From Skermanella stibiiresistens SB22 (GTDB lineage: Bacteria; Pseudomonadota; Alphaproteobacteria; Azospirillales; Azospirillaceae), in NCBI RefSeq assembly GCF_000576635.1, contig NZ_AVFL01000040.1, positions 1-47,865 on the forward strand: 47,865 bases of DNA, in the 5' to 3' direction. Both the position numbers and the translations under genes were made by a program. Every line of letters starts with the position of its first letter. Position 1 is the stretch's first letter. The notes under the pieces were generated by a model. It searched no databases and had not been told where the DNA came from. It was given only the letters and a program-made list of their open reading frames with translations. This document shows positions 1 to 7,638 of this stretch, in pieces.

Positions 1-2
1 GT

Positions 3-2702
3 GGCGACGTCGCCGGGGCGATCGCGCGGCTCGACCGCGCCATCGCGGAGCGGGCCGGCGCCGCTGGCCAGACCGACAACCGCATTGCCTTGGTCCGCCA
101 GTCCCTGTTGCTCGGAGTGGGCCGGGTCGACGAGGCGCGCGCCGGTGTCGACGCCATGCTCGCCCGTTCTCCCGACGACGCGGACGCGCTGGCGCTGCGC
201 GCCGTGACCCTGGTCGCCCGCAACGAGACGGAGCGGGCGCTGGCCGATGGCCACCGCGCCGTGGAACTGGCGCCCCGTTCCGCTCCCGCCCGGATCGCCC
301 TGTCCTACGCGCAGCAGGCCGACCTCCAACTGGAGGCTGCGCGCGCGACGATGGAGGAAGCCGTCGCGGCGCAGCCCCGCGACGCGCTGGCGCGCGCCCG
401 GCTGGCGGAGGTCCTGCTGACCCTGGGCCTCAGGGCCGACGCGGAACAGGCCGCGCGCGCCGCGGCGGAACTGGCTCCCGATCTCGGCCGGGCGCAGACG
501 ACGCTGGGTTTCGCGGCCTTGGTCCGCCAGCGGCCATCGGAAGCGCAAGCCGTGTTCGACCGGGCGATCCGGCTCGACCCGGCCGACCCGCAGCCACGCC
601 TTGGCCTGGGTCTGGCGCTGATCCGCCAAGGGCGCCTGGCGGAGGGCCGCAACGAGTTGGAGATCGCGGCCGGTCTGGACACGGAAAACGCGCTGGTGCG
701 GGGATATCTGGGCCGAGCCTATGACGAGGAGCGGCGGGACGACCGCGCGCGTGGCCAGTACGACATCGCCCAGCAGCTCGATCCGCTGGACCCGACCCCC
801 GTCTTCCTCGAGGGACTGCGGCTTCGGGCCGCCAACCAACCGGTCGAGGCGCTGGCGGAGATCCAGCGCTCGATCGAGCTGAACGACAACAGGGCGCCGT
901 TCCGGTCGCGGCTGTCGCTGGACGAGGACATGGCGACGCGCGGCGCCGGGCTTGGCCGGATCTACAACGACCTGGGCTTCCAAGCGCTCGCCCTGCCGGA
1001 AGCCGCCACCGCGCTGAGCCTCGATCCCGCCAGCGCCTCGGCGGAACGCTTCCTGTCCGACATCTACATGTCGATGCCACGCCGGGAAATCTCCCGGTCG
1101 AGCGCGCTGCTGCGGTCCCAGTTGCTCCAGCCGATCACGATCGACCCGGTTCAGCCCAGCCTGACCGCGACCAACCTGCACATCCTGCCCGGCGCGTTCC
1201 CCGCCGAAGCCGGCTTCAACGAATATGGCGCGCTGTTCGAACGCGATCAGATCCGCCTGAACGCCACCGGCGTGATCGGCAATCTCGGGACGCGCTCCGA
1301 CGAGGTGACGCTGTCCGGCATCGTCGGACGCGCGGCCTTCAGCGCCGGACAGTTCCACTACGAGAGCGACGGCTATCGCGAGAACAACGATGTCGAGCAC
1401 GACATCTATACGCTGTTCGGGCAAGCGGCGCTGACGGATACGCTGAGCGTGCAAGCGGAACTCAGATCGAGGCGGACGGATCAGGGCGATCTTACCCAGA
1501 ACTTCGACCCGGATAATTTCTCGCGGCGAAATCGCAACACCATCGACCAGGACACCGCGCGTGTCGGTTTGCGCTATTCACCGAGCCCTGAAGTCGACTT
1601 ATTGGCTTCGGTGGTCGCGAGCAACCGTGAGGCATCCCTATTTCAGCCCACGGATGATTACATCTTTGATAACAAGATCAAGCAGAGCGGGGTCGACACA
1701 CAACTTCAGGGCATATACCGAGGAAGTTTTTTCAATCTAGTTACTGGAGCCGGATTTTCAGAGATCCGCCAGAGAAATCAGACGGAATTCGAAGGCCTCA
1801 CATTTGATTCGAGTTTTTCCGCCACTGAGCGTTTCGTCAATCGGCAAGCCAATACATATGGTTATGTCAACCTGATGCCTCTGCGCGACGTCATCTTTAC
1901 GGTCGGGCTCAGCGGTGACCGATTTGACAACGGCGTTTTTGATTTCCATGAACTAAATCCAAAATTTGGTGCTCAGTGGAGAGTGAATTCGAATGTGCGA
2001 CTTAGAGCCGCCGCATTTCGCAATTTCAAACGGCTTTTGATTATTGATCAAACACTGGAACCAACCCAAATCGCCGGCTTCGATCAATTCACTGATGATC
2101 TCAACCAAAGCTCTGGCTGGGTCAAGGGAATTGGAGTGGATGCCAACCTCGCGAGTGGCGGTTTTGGCCATCTCTATGGGGGTGCTGAATACGTCCGCCG
2201 CGACGTCGATGTGCCAGCCGTCTTGCAGCGTGATCCTCCACGACTGAGGACCTCAGAGCGTCAAGAGGATGAAGTCCGATCTTACCTTTACTGGTCCGCC
2301 AATCACAATTGGGCCATCTCCGCGGAGTTCGAATGGCAAGATATTGAAAACTTCAATCAATTTAGCGACATCGCGAGACTGCGGACCCTGACGGTTCCAC
2401 TACAAGTACGCTATTTCATGGGGAATGGCCTTTTCGCGTCGCTCAGCACCAATTTGGTGCATCAGCAAGTCGAAGAGCGACTGGACCCCGTTTTCGATGA
2501 GACACGGGATAGTTTCGTTACAGTGGATACAGCGTTGGGATATCGACTGCCCGCCCGCAGGGGCTCAATTAGCTTGGAGGTGCTAAACATCTTCGATGAG
2601 GATTTTCACTATCAGGATCTTGATGCTATAACCAACACGACCACGCGTCCCCGCTTCATACCTGCCCGAACGATCCTAGGGCGGATTTCCTTAAGTTTCT
2701 AA
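3..2702 (+). CDS. TPR-repeat / outer-membrane beta-barrel protein (5' end outside window)
   Basis: The reading frame is open from the first bases of the window, so the start codon lies upstream. The first ~350 visible residues are alanine- and leucine-rich helical pairs with TPR spacing (for example A-x-x-x-x-x-x-A-I-x-L-D-P-x-x-P). From about residue 390 the protein changes to alternating polar/hydrophobic beta strands. It ends in a TonB-receptor-like last strand (LEVLNIFDEDF, then a terminal phenylalanine), so the C-terminal half is probably an outer-membrane barrel with the TPRs in the periplasm. No TonB plug is visible in this part. The barrel half is much less G+C-rich than the TPR half. 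Two small exported-protein genes follow in the same direction, the first after 37 nt. The function is unknown; surface export or receptor are the obvious options. Confidence 0.8.
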   Translation, partial: GDVAGAIARLDRAIAERAGAAGQTDNRIALVRQSLLLGVGRVDEARAGVDAMLARSPDDADALALRAVTLVARNETERALADGHRAVELAPRSAPARIALSYAQQADLQLEAARATMEEAVAAQPRDALARARLAEVLLTLGLRADAEQAARAAAELAPDLGRAQTTLGFAALVRQRPSEAQAVFDRAIRLDPADPQPRLGLGLALIRQGRLAEGRNELEIAAGLDTENALVRGYLGRAYDEERRDDRARGQYDIAQQLDPLDPTPVFLEGLRLRAANQPVEALAEIQRSIELNDNRAPFRSRLSLDEDMATRGAGLGRIYNDLGFQALALPEAATALSLDPASASAERFLSDIYMSMPRREISRSSALLRSQLLQPITIDPVQPSLTATNLHILPGAFPAEAGFNEYGALFERDQIRLNATGVIGNLGTRSDEVTLSGIVGRAAFSAGQFHYESDGYRENNDVEHDIYTLFGQAALTDTLSVQAELRSRRTDQGDLTQNFDPDNFSRRNRNTIDQDTARVGLRYSPSPEVDLLASVVASNREASLFQPTDDYIFDNKIKQSGVDTQLQGIYRGSFFNLVTGAGFSEIRQRNQTEFEGLTFDSSFSATERFVNRQANTYGYVNLMPLRDVIFTVGLSGDRFDNGVFDFHELNPKFGAQWRVNSNVRLRAAAFRNFKRLLIIDQTLEPTQIAGFDQFTDDLNQSSGWVKGIGVDANLASGGFGHLYGGAEYVRRDVDVPAVLQRDPPRLRTSERQEDEVRSYLYWSANHNWAISAEFEWQDIENFNQFSDIARLRTLTVPLQVRYFMGNGLFASLSTNLVHQQVEERLDPVFDETRDSFVTVDTALGYRLPARRGSISLEVLNIFDEDFHYQDLDAITNTTTRPRFIPARTILGRISLSF

Positions 2703-2739
2703 CATCCGCTTGACCTACCCATAGCAAAGGAGCAAGTCA

Positions 2740-3147
2740 ATGCTTGGCGCACGTGCAGCACTCGGTCTGGTAGGTCTTTTTTCAGTCTGGCTACTGATAA
2801 GCAGCCCCACTTCAGCGCAAACGACAACTGGTGACGGAAAATCCACGCCAACCACCTCTGCGGAATTACCGTCAACTGAACTCTCCGATGCATTGAGAGG
2901 GGAATTGGCCAGGGGCGGAATACCCAATGCCTCCCTGGGCCTCTTCTTCGACACCAACGGGAATTTGGTTGGCGCCGCGTTTCCCGAGTCGAAGAAAGAA
3001 CGTCTGAGGCCCGGTCCGCCGCCTCGCGCGGTCAACAATATTCGTGGCCTTGGGAACTTTTCGATCCTGGCTTATCAAGGCTCGAATTGCTACTTGATCA
3101 GAGGCCCGGATGGCACCCTCTACTACATGCCGCCCGGCTGCTCCTGA
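2740..3147 (+). CDS. Small exported protein with C-terminal CY...PPGC module (copy 1)
   Basis: A 135-residue protein. An AAAGGAG ribosome site sits 7-9 nt before the ATG. The N-terminus is a Sec signal peptide (hydrophobic core at residues 8-22, likely cleavage after T-S-A-Q). The mature part is Ser/Thr/Pro-rich and then Gly/Pro-rich. It ends in an 18-residue segment bounded by cysteines, CYLIRGPDGTLYYMPPGC, plus one serine. The same module recurs in the gene starting at 3414. I do not recognise the family. The paired cysteines suggest a periplasmic or extracellular disulfide loop. It lies 37 nt after the TPR-barrel gene and is probably co-transcribed with it. Base composition is lower in G+C than in most of the window. 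Confidence 0.75.
   Translation: MLGARAALGLVGLFSVWLLISSPTSAQTTTGDGKSTPTTSAELPSTELSDALRGELARGGIPNASLGLFFDTNGNLVGAAFPESKKERLRPGPPPRAVNNIRGLGNFSILAYQGSNCYLIRGPDGTLYYMPPGCS
3088..3141 (+). repeat. 18-residue Cys-bounded module, copy 1
   Basis: Encodes C-Y-L-I-R-G-P-D-G-T-L-Y-Y-M-P-P-G-C. Fourteen of 18 residues are identical to the copy at 3606-3659, while the surrounding sequence of the two proteins is unrelated apart from the signal peptides. Confidence 0.85.
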
Positions 3148-3154
3148 TCCCGTG

Positions 3155-3202
3155 CTTCCCCTTGGCGTTGGTTTACCAATTCCTTGCAAGGCCAAGGGGA
3201 AG
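3155..3202 (+). promoter_or_regulatory. Intercistronic structured RNA element (12-bp stem enclosing two small hairpins)
   Basis: Arms 3155-3166 (CTTCCCCTTGGC) and 3191-3202 (GCCAAGGGGAAG) are perfectly complementary. The enclosed 24 nt holds a second hairpin, TTGG-TTTA-CCAA (3168-3179), and the palindrome CTTGCAAG (3183-3190). It starts 7 nt after the stop of the first small gene. No T-run follows, so it is not a textbook terminator. An mRNA-stabilising or processing element between the two small genes is an alternative. Confidence 0.5.
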
Positions 3203-3413
3203 ACAGCTATCTATTCATGGAGTTCCAGCGATAGTCTCCAGCGGAAAGACCAAGCGGCCGCGAGTATCGCCAGCGCGGGCAAAACTATCAGGCGGGCCAT
3301 GATCACGGGAACTTGAAAAAGACGGCATGAATCTACCGTCAGGACAGCTTGTGGGTTCCACGCCAGAAATGGTCACATTCATGGGTTCTTCCATTCAACT
3401 AGGAGCTATCCCC

Positions 3414-3686
3414 ATGAACAAGTTGTGCCTGAAGCTCGCGGCGGCTGGTTTTTTCGCCGCGACGTTCCTGTCATCACCAAACGTGAACGCTGACTCCTTG
3501 TCTCCCGATGCGGGGTCGCCGATCGCCCAGTCCGACGGCCATGCCATGCCGGCCACCGAGAATATCAATGCTGGCGCCCAGGTCGTCGCGTTCGACGACG
3601 TTCCCTGCTACATCGTTCGGCGCCCAGATGGCACCCTCTATGTCATGCCGCCGGGTTGCACCGGCACCGCCGACGCTGAAATGTGA
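3414..3686 (+). CDS. Small exported protein with C-terminal CY...PPGC module (copy 2)
   Basis: A 90-residue protein. The ATG at 3414 was chosen because AGGAG lies 8 nt upstream and a clean Sec signal peptide follows (MNKLCLKLAAAGFFAATF, cleavage near N-V-N-A-D). Earlier in-frame starts would put extra residues before the signal. The short mature chain is mostly polar and carries CYIVRRPDGTLYVMPPGC near its end, followed by eight polar residues. It is a divergent partner of the gene at 2740, sharing only the signal-peptide layout and the module. A hairpin-T terminator follows at 3700-3743, so the TPR-barrel gene and the two small genes may form one transcription unit. The function is unknown. 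Confidence 0.78.
   Translation: MNKLCLKLAAAGFFAATFLSSPNVNADSLSPDAGSPIAQSDGHAMPATENINAGAQVVAFDDVPCYIVRRPDGTLYVMPPGCTGTADAEM
3606..3659 (+). repeat. 18-residue Cys-bounded module, copy 2
   Basis: Encodes C-Y-I-V-R-R-P-D-G-T-L-Y-V-M-P-P-G-C, with the same length and cysteine positions as the copy at 3088-3141. Confidence 0.85.
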
Positions 3687-3699
3687 GCCGCGGGCGGAT

Positions 3700-3743
3700 C
3701 GTGCCGGGCCGGCAGGAATTACCAGCCCCACCCGGCACGTTTT
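3700..3743 (+). terminator. Rho-independent terminator after the small exported-protein pair
   Basis: Perfect 9-bp stem CGTGCCGGG (3700-3708) / CCCGGCACG (3731-3739), followed directly by TTTT. It lies 14 nt after the stop of the second small gene. Confidence 0.7.
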
Positions 3744-3876
3744 GCCTCTCGACCCCTTACCCTAGACTCTATTGCGGATAATAACCGGTTGAGGTACACT
3801 ATAACGGTGCATCGAGAACCAGAGGCACGCCATTTGCAAAGCTCCGATGCAGAACGCATAGGAATGGAGGGGGCCG

Positions 3877-4716
3877 ATGTCCACGACCACGGCGACCGCT
3901 GCCGGAATGCCTACAGGTTATCTTTCCAACCTGAAGCTGGGAAGCGACGAACGCAAACGCATTTGGGACTCGCTGTCGTCCGACCGGCAGGCGGAGGCGG
4001 CTGCCAAGTTCGCGGCTGACCCGACTGCGGTCAAGGAACAAAAGTTCACGACGCTGGGCGAAGCCATCGACTACAAGTACGACACTGGAAAGCTCAACGC
4101 CGATATCTCGATCAGCGCCGCCAACCTCACCAGCGAGAACGGAGCCAAGTTCGGCTCGCTGGTCAATTTCGACACGATGGATTCCGCTGTCTTCCTGGAA
4201 TTGAAGCAGGGCGCTTACCCCACGGCGGAAGATCCCACGTGGATTGACGATCAGGAGACCAAGCAGAAGTATCTGGACGCCTTCCAGGCTCGGGCTTATG
4301 ACGCCTACAAGTCGGCGGCCGACAAGTTTGGCGGCTTCAACTCGCAGACCATGCTTGGCTACGACAGCAACTCGGACGGGTTCATCAACAACGAGTCGGA
4401 ATTGTTCGGCTTCGGAACGCGCGGACTGAAGATGTCCGACTTCTTCGACATCACCGACAATGGCGACGGCACCAACAATTACTCGGTGCGGGCATTTACG
4501 GCGGCGGATAGTTCGAGCACCACGGCGGACAACATCGCGATCGACCCCAAACGCTTCATGGCGATGACCACGGAAGGCAAGTCGGCGTCGGTGATCCAGA
4601 CATCCTATGACGGTGGCACGCCGGGGATGACGACGAATATCAGCCTCAATCTGCTTAAGTCCGGCGGCATCAATTCCGGCACCACGGCGGCGATCTCCAT
4701 CACCGTCACCACCTGA
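3877..4716 (+). CDS. Hypothetical protein with a calcium-loop / ELFG motif
   Basis: A 279-residue protein; a strong GGAATGGAGGGGG ribosome site precedes the ATG. No signal peptide is visible. Around residues 168-185 it has YDSNSDGFINNESELFGF. This D-x-N-x-D-G-x-I-x-N-x-x-E-L-F-G pattern is a calcium-binding loop seen in RTX-type and other secreted proteins. The rest is Ser/Thr/Asp-rich, and the last ~20 residues have the small/polar character of type I secretion tails. I infer a calcium-binding, possibly type I-secreted protein, but no hemolysin nonapeptide repeats are present. It stands alone between the small exported-protein genes and convergent minus-strand genes. Confidence 0.65.
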   Translation: MSTTTATAAGMPTGYLSNLKLGSDERKRIWDSLSSDRQAEAAAKFAADPTAVKEQKFTTLGEAIDYKYDTGKLNADISISAANLTSENGAKFGSLVNFDTMDSAVFLELKQGAYPTAEDPTWIDDQETKQKYLDAFQARAYDAYKSAADKFGGFNSQTMLGYDSNSDGFINNESELFGFGTRGLKMSDFFDITDNGDGTNNYSVRAFTAADSSSTTADNIAIDPKRFMAMTTEGKSASVIQTSYDGGTPGMTTNISLNLLKSGGINSGTTAAISITVTT

Positions 4717-4767
4717 TCCACCCCGACCGGCCACCCTCTCCCATGAGGGCGGCCGCGGAGCCAGAGA

Positions 4768-4986
4768 TCAGACGTCCCGCTCCGGGGGTTTGTTGCCGAC
4801 ATGGCAGCGCACCCGCTTCATCTGATAGAGCGGGTGCTCGTCGACCCAGCGCGCGCCCTCGGTCTGACCCGCGATCGGACAATTCGACATCGTAAGATAC
4901 TGATCGCTTGAAATCATCGGGGTCACCGTCCGGCACTGGGTCGGATCGTTGATCAGGCAGAACACCATCGAGAGAGTGACGATCAT
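4768..4986 (-). CDS. Small conserved-type hypothetical protein (72 aa)
   Basis: The ATG at 4986 was chosen over longer in-frame options because GGAG lies just upstream and the sequence becomes protein-like from this point (MIVTLSMVFCLINDPTQC). Four cysteines occur, in C-L-I-N-D-P-T-Q-C, in N-C-P-I-A-G-Q and in V-R-C-H-V-G near the end. Small proteins with this C-L-x-x-D-P-x-x-C start and a W-x-x-E-H-P segment are familiar to me from alphaproteobacterial genomes as uncharacterised proteins. There is no signal peptide or membrane segment beyond a short hydrophobic N-terminus. The function is unknown. Confidence 0.6.
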   Translation of the reverse strand: MIVTLSMVFCLINDPTQCRTVTPMISSDQYLTMSNCPIAGQTEGARWVDEHPLYQMKRVRCHVGNKPPERDV

Positions 4987-5107
4987 CGAATTCTCCGCGT
5001 CATGCTGCATTGCAACATACACGATAACCCGATGATGGCTCTTAGGAAGTGCGACAAAGCGACGCTTTTTGCTGCATCGCAGCATTTCCTGCGCGTGAAG
5101 GCGCCCA

Positions 5108-5512
5108 CTACGGGAACGGCGACAGCCGCTTCGGGATCCGCAGGGGGAACTCACCCTTGCGAATCAGCTTGATCGCCTCGATGCACTCCACCAACTCGGC
5201 GATCGTCGCGGGGCTGGCGAGATAGCCGAACGCCACATCGCGGTTGCGCCGGGCGATCTCCTTGTCACCGGCGGTGAAGAGCGACTTGATGTTCCAATTC
5301 CGCGCGATGGTGCGCGCGACCACCACGCCCAGTCCCCGTCCCGCGGGAAGATCGATGTTGATCAACGCCAAGTCGGGGCGGAATTGTTCGGCCAGCGCGA
5401 TGGCGTCATCGACTTCGCTGACGGGTCCGATCGGGTCGTATCCCGCCCCTCGCAGGGCCTCGACAAGGGCTTCGGCCAGGATCACGTCGCTTTCGAGCAG
5501 CAGTATTCGCAT
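5108..5512 (-). CDS. Single-domain response regulator, atypical receiver
   Basis: A 134-residue stand-alone receiver domain. The start MRILLLESD was chosen because it opens directly on receiver strand 1. The acceptor aspartate is in L-I-N-I-D-L-P-A-G, and the strand-4 threonine is in S-L-F-T-A-G-D. The acidic pair after strand 1 is reduced to E-S-D. The usually invariant lysine of the K-P motif is replaced: the sequence reads Y-L-A-S-P. Phosphorylation switching may therefore be altered. There is no output domain. It lies downstream of the minus-strand biosynthetic operon, but a 72-nt gap and a hairpin separate them, so common transcription is uncertain. Confidence 0.8.
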   Translation of the reverse strand: MRILLLESDVILAEALVEALRGAGYDPIGPVSEVDDAIALAEQFRPDLALINIDLPAGRGLGVVVARTIARNWNIKSLFTAGDKEIARRNRDVAFGYLASPATIAELVECIEAIKLIRKGEFPLRIPKRLSPFP

Positions 5513-5517
5513 GGAAC

Positions 5518-5550
5518 GGTGTGGGGCTCCGGAAATGACACCCCAACACC
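5518..5550 (-). terminator. Possible hairpin between the PIG-L gene and the response regulator
   Basis: On the minus strand GGTGT-T-GGGG (5550-5541) can pair with CCCCACACC (5526-5518), with a one-base bulge. No T-run follows. It sits immediately upstream of the regulator start, so it may act on the regulator's translation instead of ending the operon. Confidence 0.3.
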
Positions 5551-5584
5551 AACCGGTGCCGTTCGGTTCCGTCACGCCGCCGCC

Positions 5585-6367
5585 TCACCAGGGCCGGGCA
5601 ACCCCGCCGGGTTTCACCAGGAAGCGCTCGGCATACCCCGTCATCCCAGCCCTCGCCGCCTCGCCGGCGGCGAAATCCGTCAGCGCCGGACCGACCCGTT
5701 CGACACCGCCGAATTGAAACGCCAGTTGGGAGGTGTACCGGCACGCTCCCGCGATCTTGACATCCAGATGCCCGGTGATGGGAACCGCCAGCGGCATCAA
5801 CCCTCCCGGCAGACCGACGGGCGGCGCCTCCTCCGGTGCCCGGATCGCATAGGGAAGGTCACGATACCAAAGGGTGGGCCGTTTCAACTCCAGCACCGCG
5901 CGGACGGTCTGTCGGTGATCGACATGGCCGCCCAGCGCTTGGCAGGCGAACACCAGCCGAGGATTCACGGCATCGGCCAAAGCGCCGATCCGCGCCGCCA
6001 CCTCGGTCCAGATCCCGTCGGCCGGACTTACGCCGGAAAACAGCGCCCCAGCCGAGTCATAGCCGCGGTGTGGCGCTTCCGGCAGGTCGAGCCAGTGGAT
6101 CCCATCGACGCCCACCACCCGCCCGAACCCGGCATCCTCCTCCCGGCGCAATGCCATGTAATCGACATCCGGCTCCAGCCCCTTGTCGGTCTGGCAGGCC
6201 AGCGCGAACCCCTCGGGATGGGCGACGGATTGGGTGAAGACCGTTGCGAGCACGGTTTTCCATCCCGCGGCCTTCAGCACGGCCAGCGTCCCGGCGCAGG
6301 AGAACGCCACGTCATCGAGATGCGGCGAAATGAACAAGGCGGTGCGGTTGGTCACGGCGGGACTCAC
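5585..6367 (-). CDS. PIG-L family zinc deacetylase
   Basis: A 260-residue LmbE/PIG-L-fold N-deacetylase; members include MshB, BshB and GlcNAc-PI deacetylase. The zinc/catalytic motif S-P-H-L-D-D is at residues 14-19 and the second metal segment G-G-H-V-D-H at 146-151. The GTG start at 6367 was chosen because GTGA overlaps the stop of the glycosyltransferase gene by 4 nt, indicating translational coupling. It is the last gene of the nine-gene operon. Next to a GT4 enzyme and an inositol-phosphate synthase, the natural inference is removal of an acetyl group from a GlcNAc-cyclitol or similar intermediate. The exact substrate cannot be read from sequence. Confidence 0.88.
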   Translation of the reverse strand: MSPAVTNRTALFISPHLDDVAFSCAGTLAVLKAAGWKTVLATVFTQSVAHPEGFALACQTDKGLEPDVDYMALRREEDAGFGRVVGVDGIHWLDLPEAPHRGYDSAGALFSGVSPADGIWTEVAARIGALADAVNPRLVFACQALGGHVDHRQTVRAVLELKRPTLWYRDLPYAIRAPEEAPPVGLPGGLMPLAVPITGHLDVKIAGACRYTSQLAFQFGGVERVGPALTDFAAGEAARAGMTGYAERFLVKPGGVARPW

Positions 6368-7635
6368 AGCAGGTGCGGCGCCGACCGGAAACGGCAGCTC
6401 GGGTCCGCCGTCCCGCAGGTGACCTCGGCCGGATCGTACAGCCCGGTCCAACCGGTGTCCGGCCGCGTTCCCGCGACCTCTCCGTAGATCTCCTGGATGC
6501 GGCGGCCGATCGCGTGCCAGCTGTACAGGCTTCGGACCTCCTCCAGCGCCTGATGGGCCAGCCGCCGACGCAGGGCCTCGTCGTCCAGCATGCGGGCGAT
6601 GGCGGCGGCCAGGCCCTCGACATCGCGGGGCTCGACCAGCAGGGCGTTCGACCCGTCGGTCAGGCAATCGACCACGCCCACCGCGTTGGTGGAGACGATC
6701 GGCAGCCCACTCGACATGGCTTCCAAGATGGTGTTGGAGAAGCCCTCCGAGTATGTCGGCGACACGAAGATGTCGCCGCGGCGATAGACCTCGGCGGCGG
6801 CGAAGTAATCGGCGTGACCCGTCATCTCGACGGCGTCGCCCAAGGCCAGTTCGGCGACCCGCTCGCGCACGGCGGCGACATCGGGGCCGATGCCCGACAC
6901 GATCAGCCGAAGGTCCGGCCAGGTCACGCGCAGTTGGTTGAACGCGTCGATCAGTTCCATCACGCCTTTCCGGCGATCGACCCTGCCATGGTAGAGCAGC
7001 GTCGGCTCGGCGCCCAAGGCGGCGATGTCGCGATCGGCGCGCGGATGGAAGCGTTCGGTGTCGGTGGCGCCCGGCACGATGACGAAGCGGTCCAGACTGG
7101 TGCCGTGATGGTCGCGGACCTCCTCGGCGAAGCTCTTGCTGCCAATGATCAGTGCCCCGGCGTGGTTCAGGACCGCCAACATGGCCTGCTTGTGGGTGGC
7201 GCAGCAGGTGCCGACCCAATGACCGTCGCCTCCCTGGATCGACACCACGTTGGGGATGCCCAAACGCCTGCTGACCTCCAGGGCCGCCAGCCCACAGGGA
7301 TAGCCGTATTGGGCGTGGACGAGGTCGAACGGATTGGCTTCGTGCTCGGCTAGCGCCGCTCCGACCATGGCCTCGATGTCGGCCTCGAAATCGGCCGGCC
7401 TGCCGTGGCCGACCTCCTGCTCGCCCAGCGATGCCAAGCCGATCACCTTCACTCCCGGCACCGCTGGGGGAGGACCGCCGCCATAGACGGCGGATCCCGC
7501 CGGATCGTCGCGGTATTGCGAGATCATCACGACATCGTGTCCGCCCGCCACCAACTCGCGCAGCAGGTTGGCGGCATAGACGCTCATGCCGGAGATGGCG
7601 GGAAAGAAGCGCCGGCTGATGAAACAGACACGCAT
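6364..7635 (-). CDS. GT4-family glycosyltransferase
   Basis: A 423-residue retaining glycosyltransferase with two Rossmann domains. The N-terminal acceptor domain begins MRVCFISRRFFP with a glycine loop at G16. The donor domain has H-G-R-V-D-R-R-K-G (216-224) and the E-x7-E element S-E-G-F-S-N-T-I-L-E-A-M (E297, E305). These features put it in the GT4 family with MshA and BshA. The extended C-terminus (about residues 385-423) is unusual and cysteine-containing. The start lies 3 nt after the stop of the upstream isomerase gene, and the stop overlaps the deacetylase start. In this operon it probably glycosylates the cyclitol product; the sugar donor is unknown. Confidence 0.9.
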   Translation of the reverse strand: MRVCFISRRFFPAISGMSVYAANLLRELVAGGHDVVMISQYRDDPAGSAVYGGGPPPAVPGVKVIGLASLGEQEVGHGRPADFEADIEAMVGAALAEHEANPFDLVHAQYGYPCGLAALEVSRRLGIPNVVSIQGGDGHWVGTCCATHKQAMLAVLNHAGALIIGSKSFAEEVRDHHGTSLDRFVIVPGATDTERFHPRADRDIAALGAEPTLLYHGRVDRRKGVMELIDAFNQLRVTWPDLRLIVSGIGPDVAAVRERVAELALGDAVEMTGHADYFAAAEVYRRGDIFVSPTYSEGFSNTILEAMSSGLPIVSTNAVGVVDCLTDGSNALLVEPRDVEGLAAAIARMLDDEALRRRLAHQALEEVRSLYSWHAIGRRIQEIYGEVAGTRPDTGWTGLYDPAEVTCGTADPSCRFRSAPHLL

Positions 7636-7638
7636 GGG

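Noticed and set aside
2740-3686. Small exported proteins as YcaO precursor peptides
   Set aside because: They carry Sec signal peptides, lie on the other strand about 5 kb from the YcaO gene and share a transcription unit with a barrel protein.
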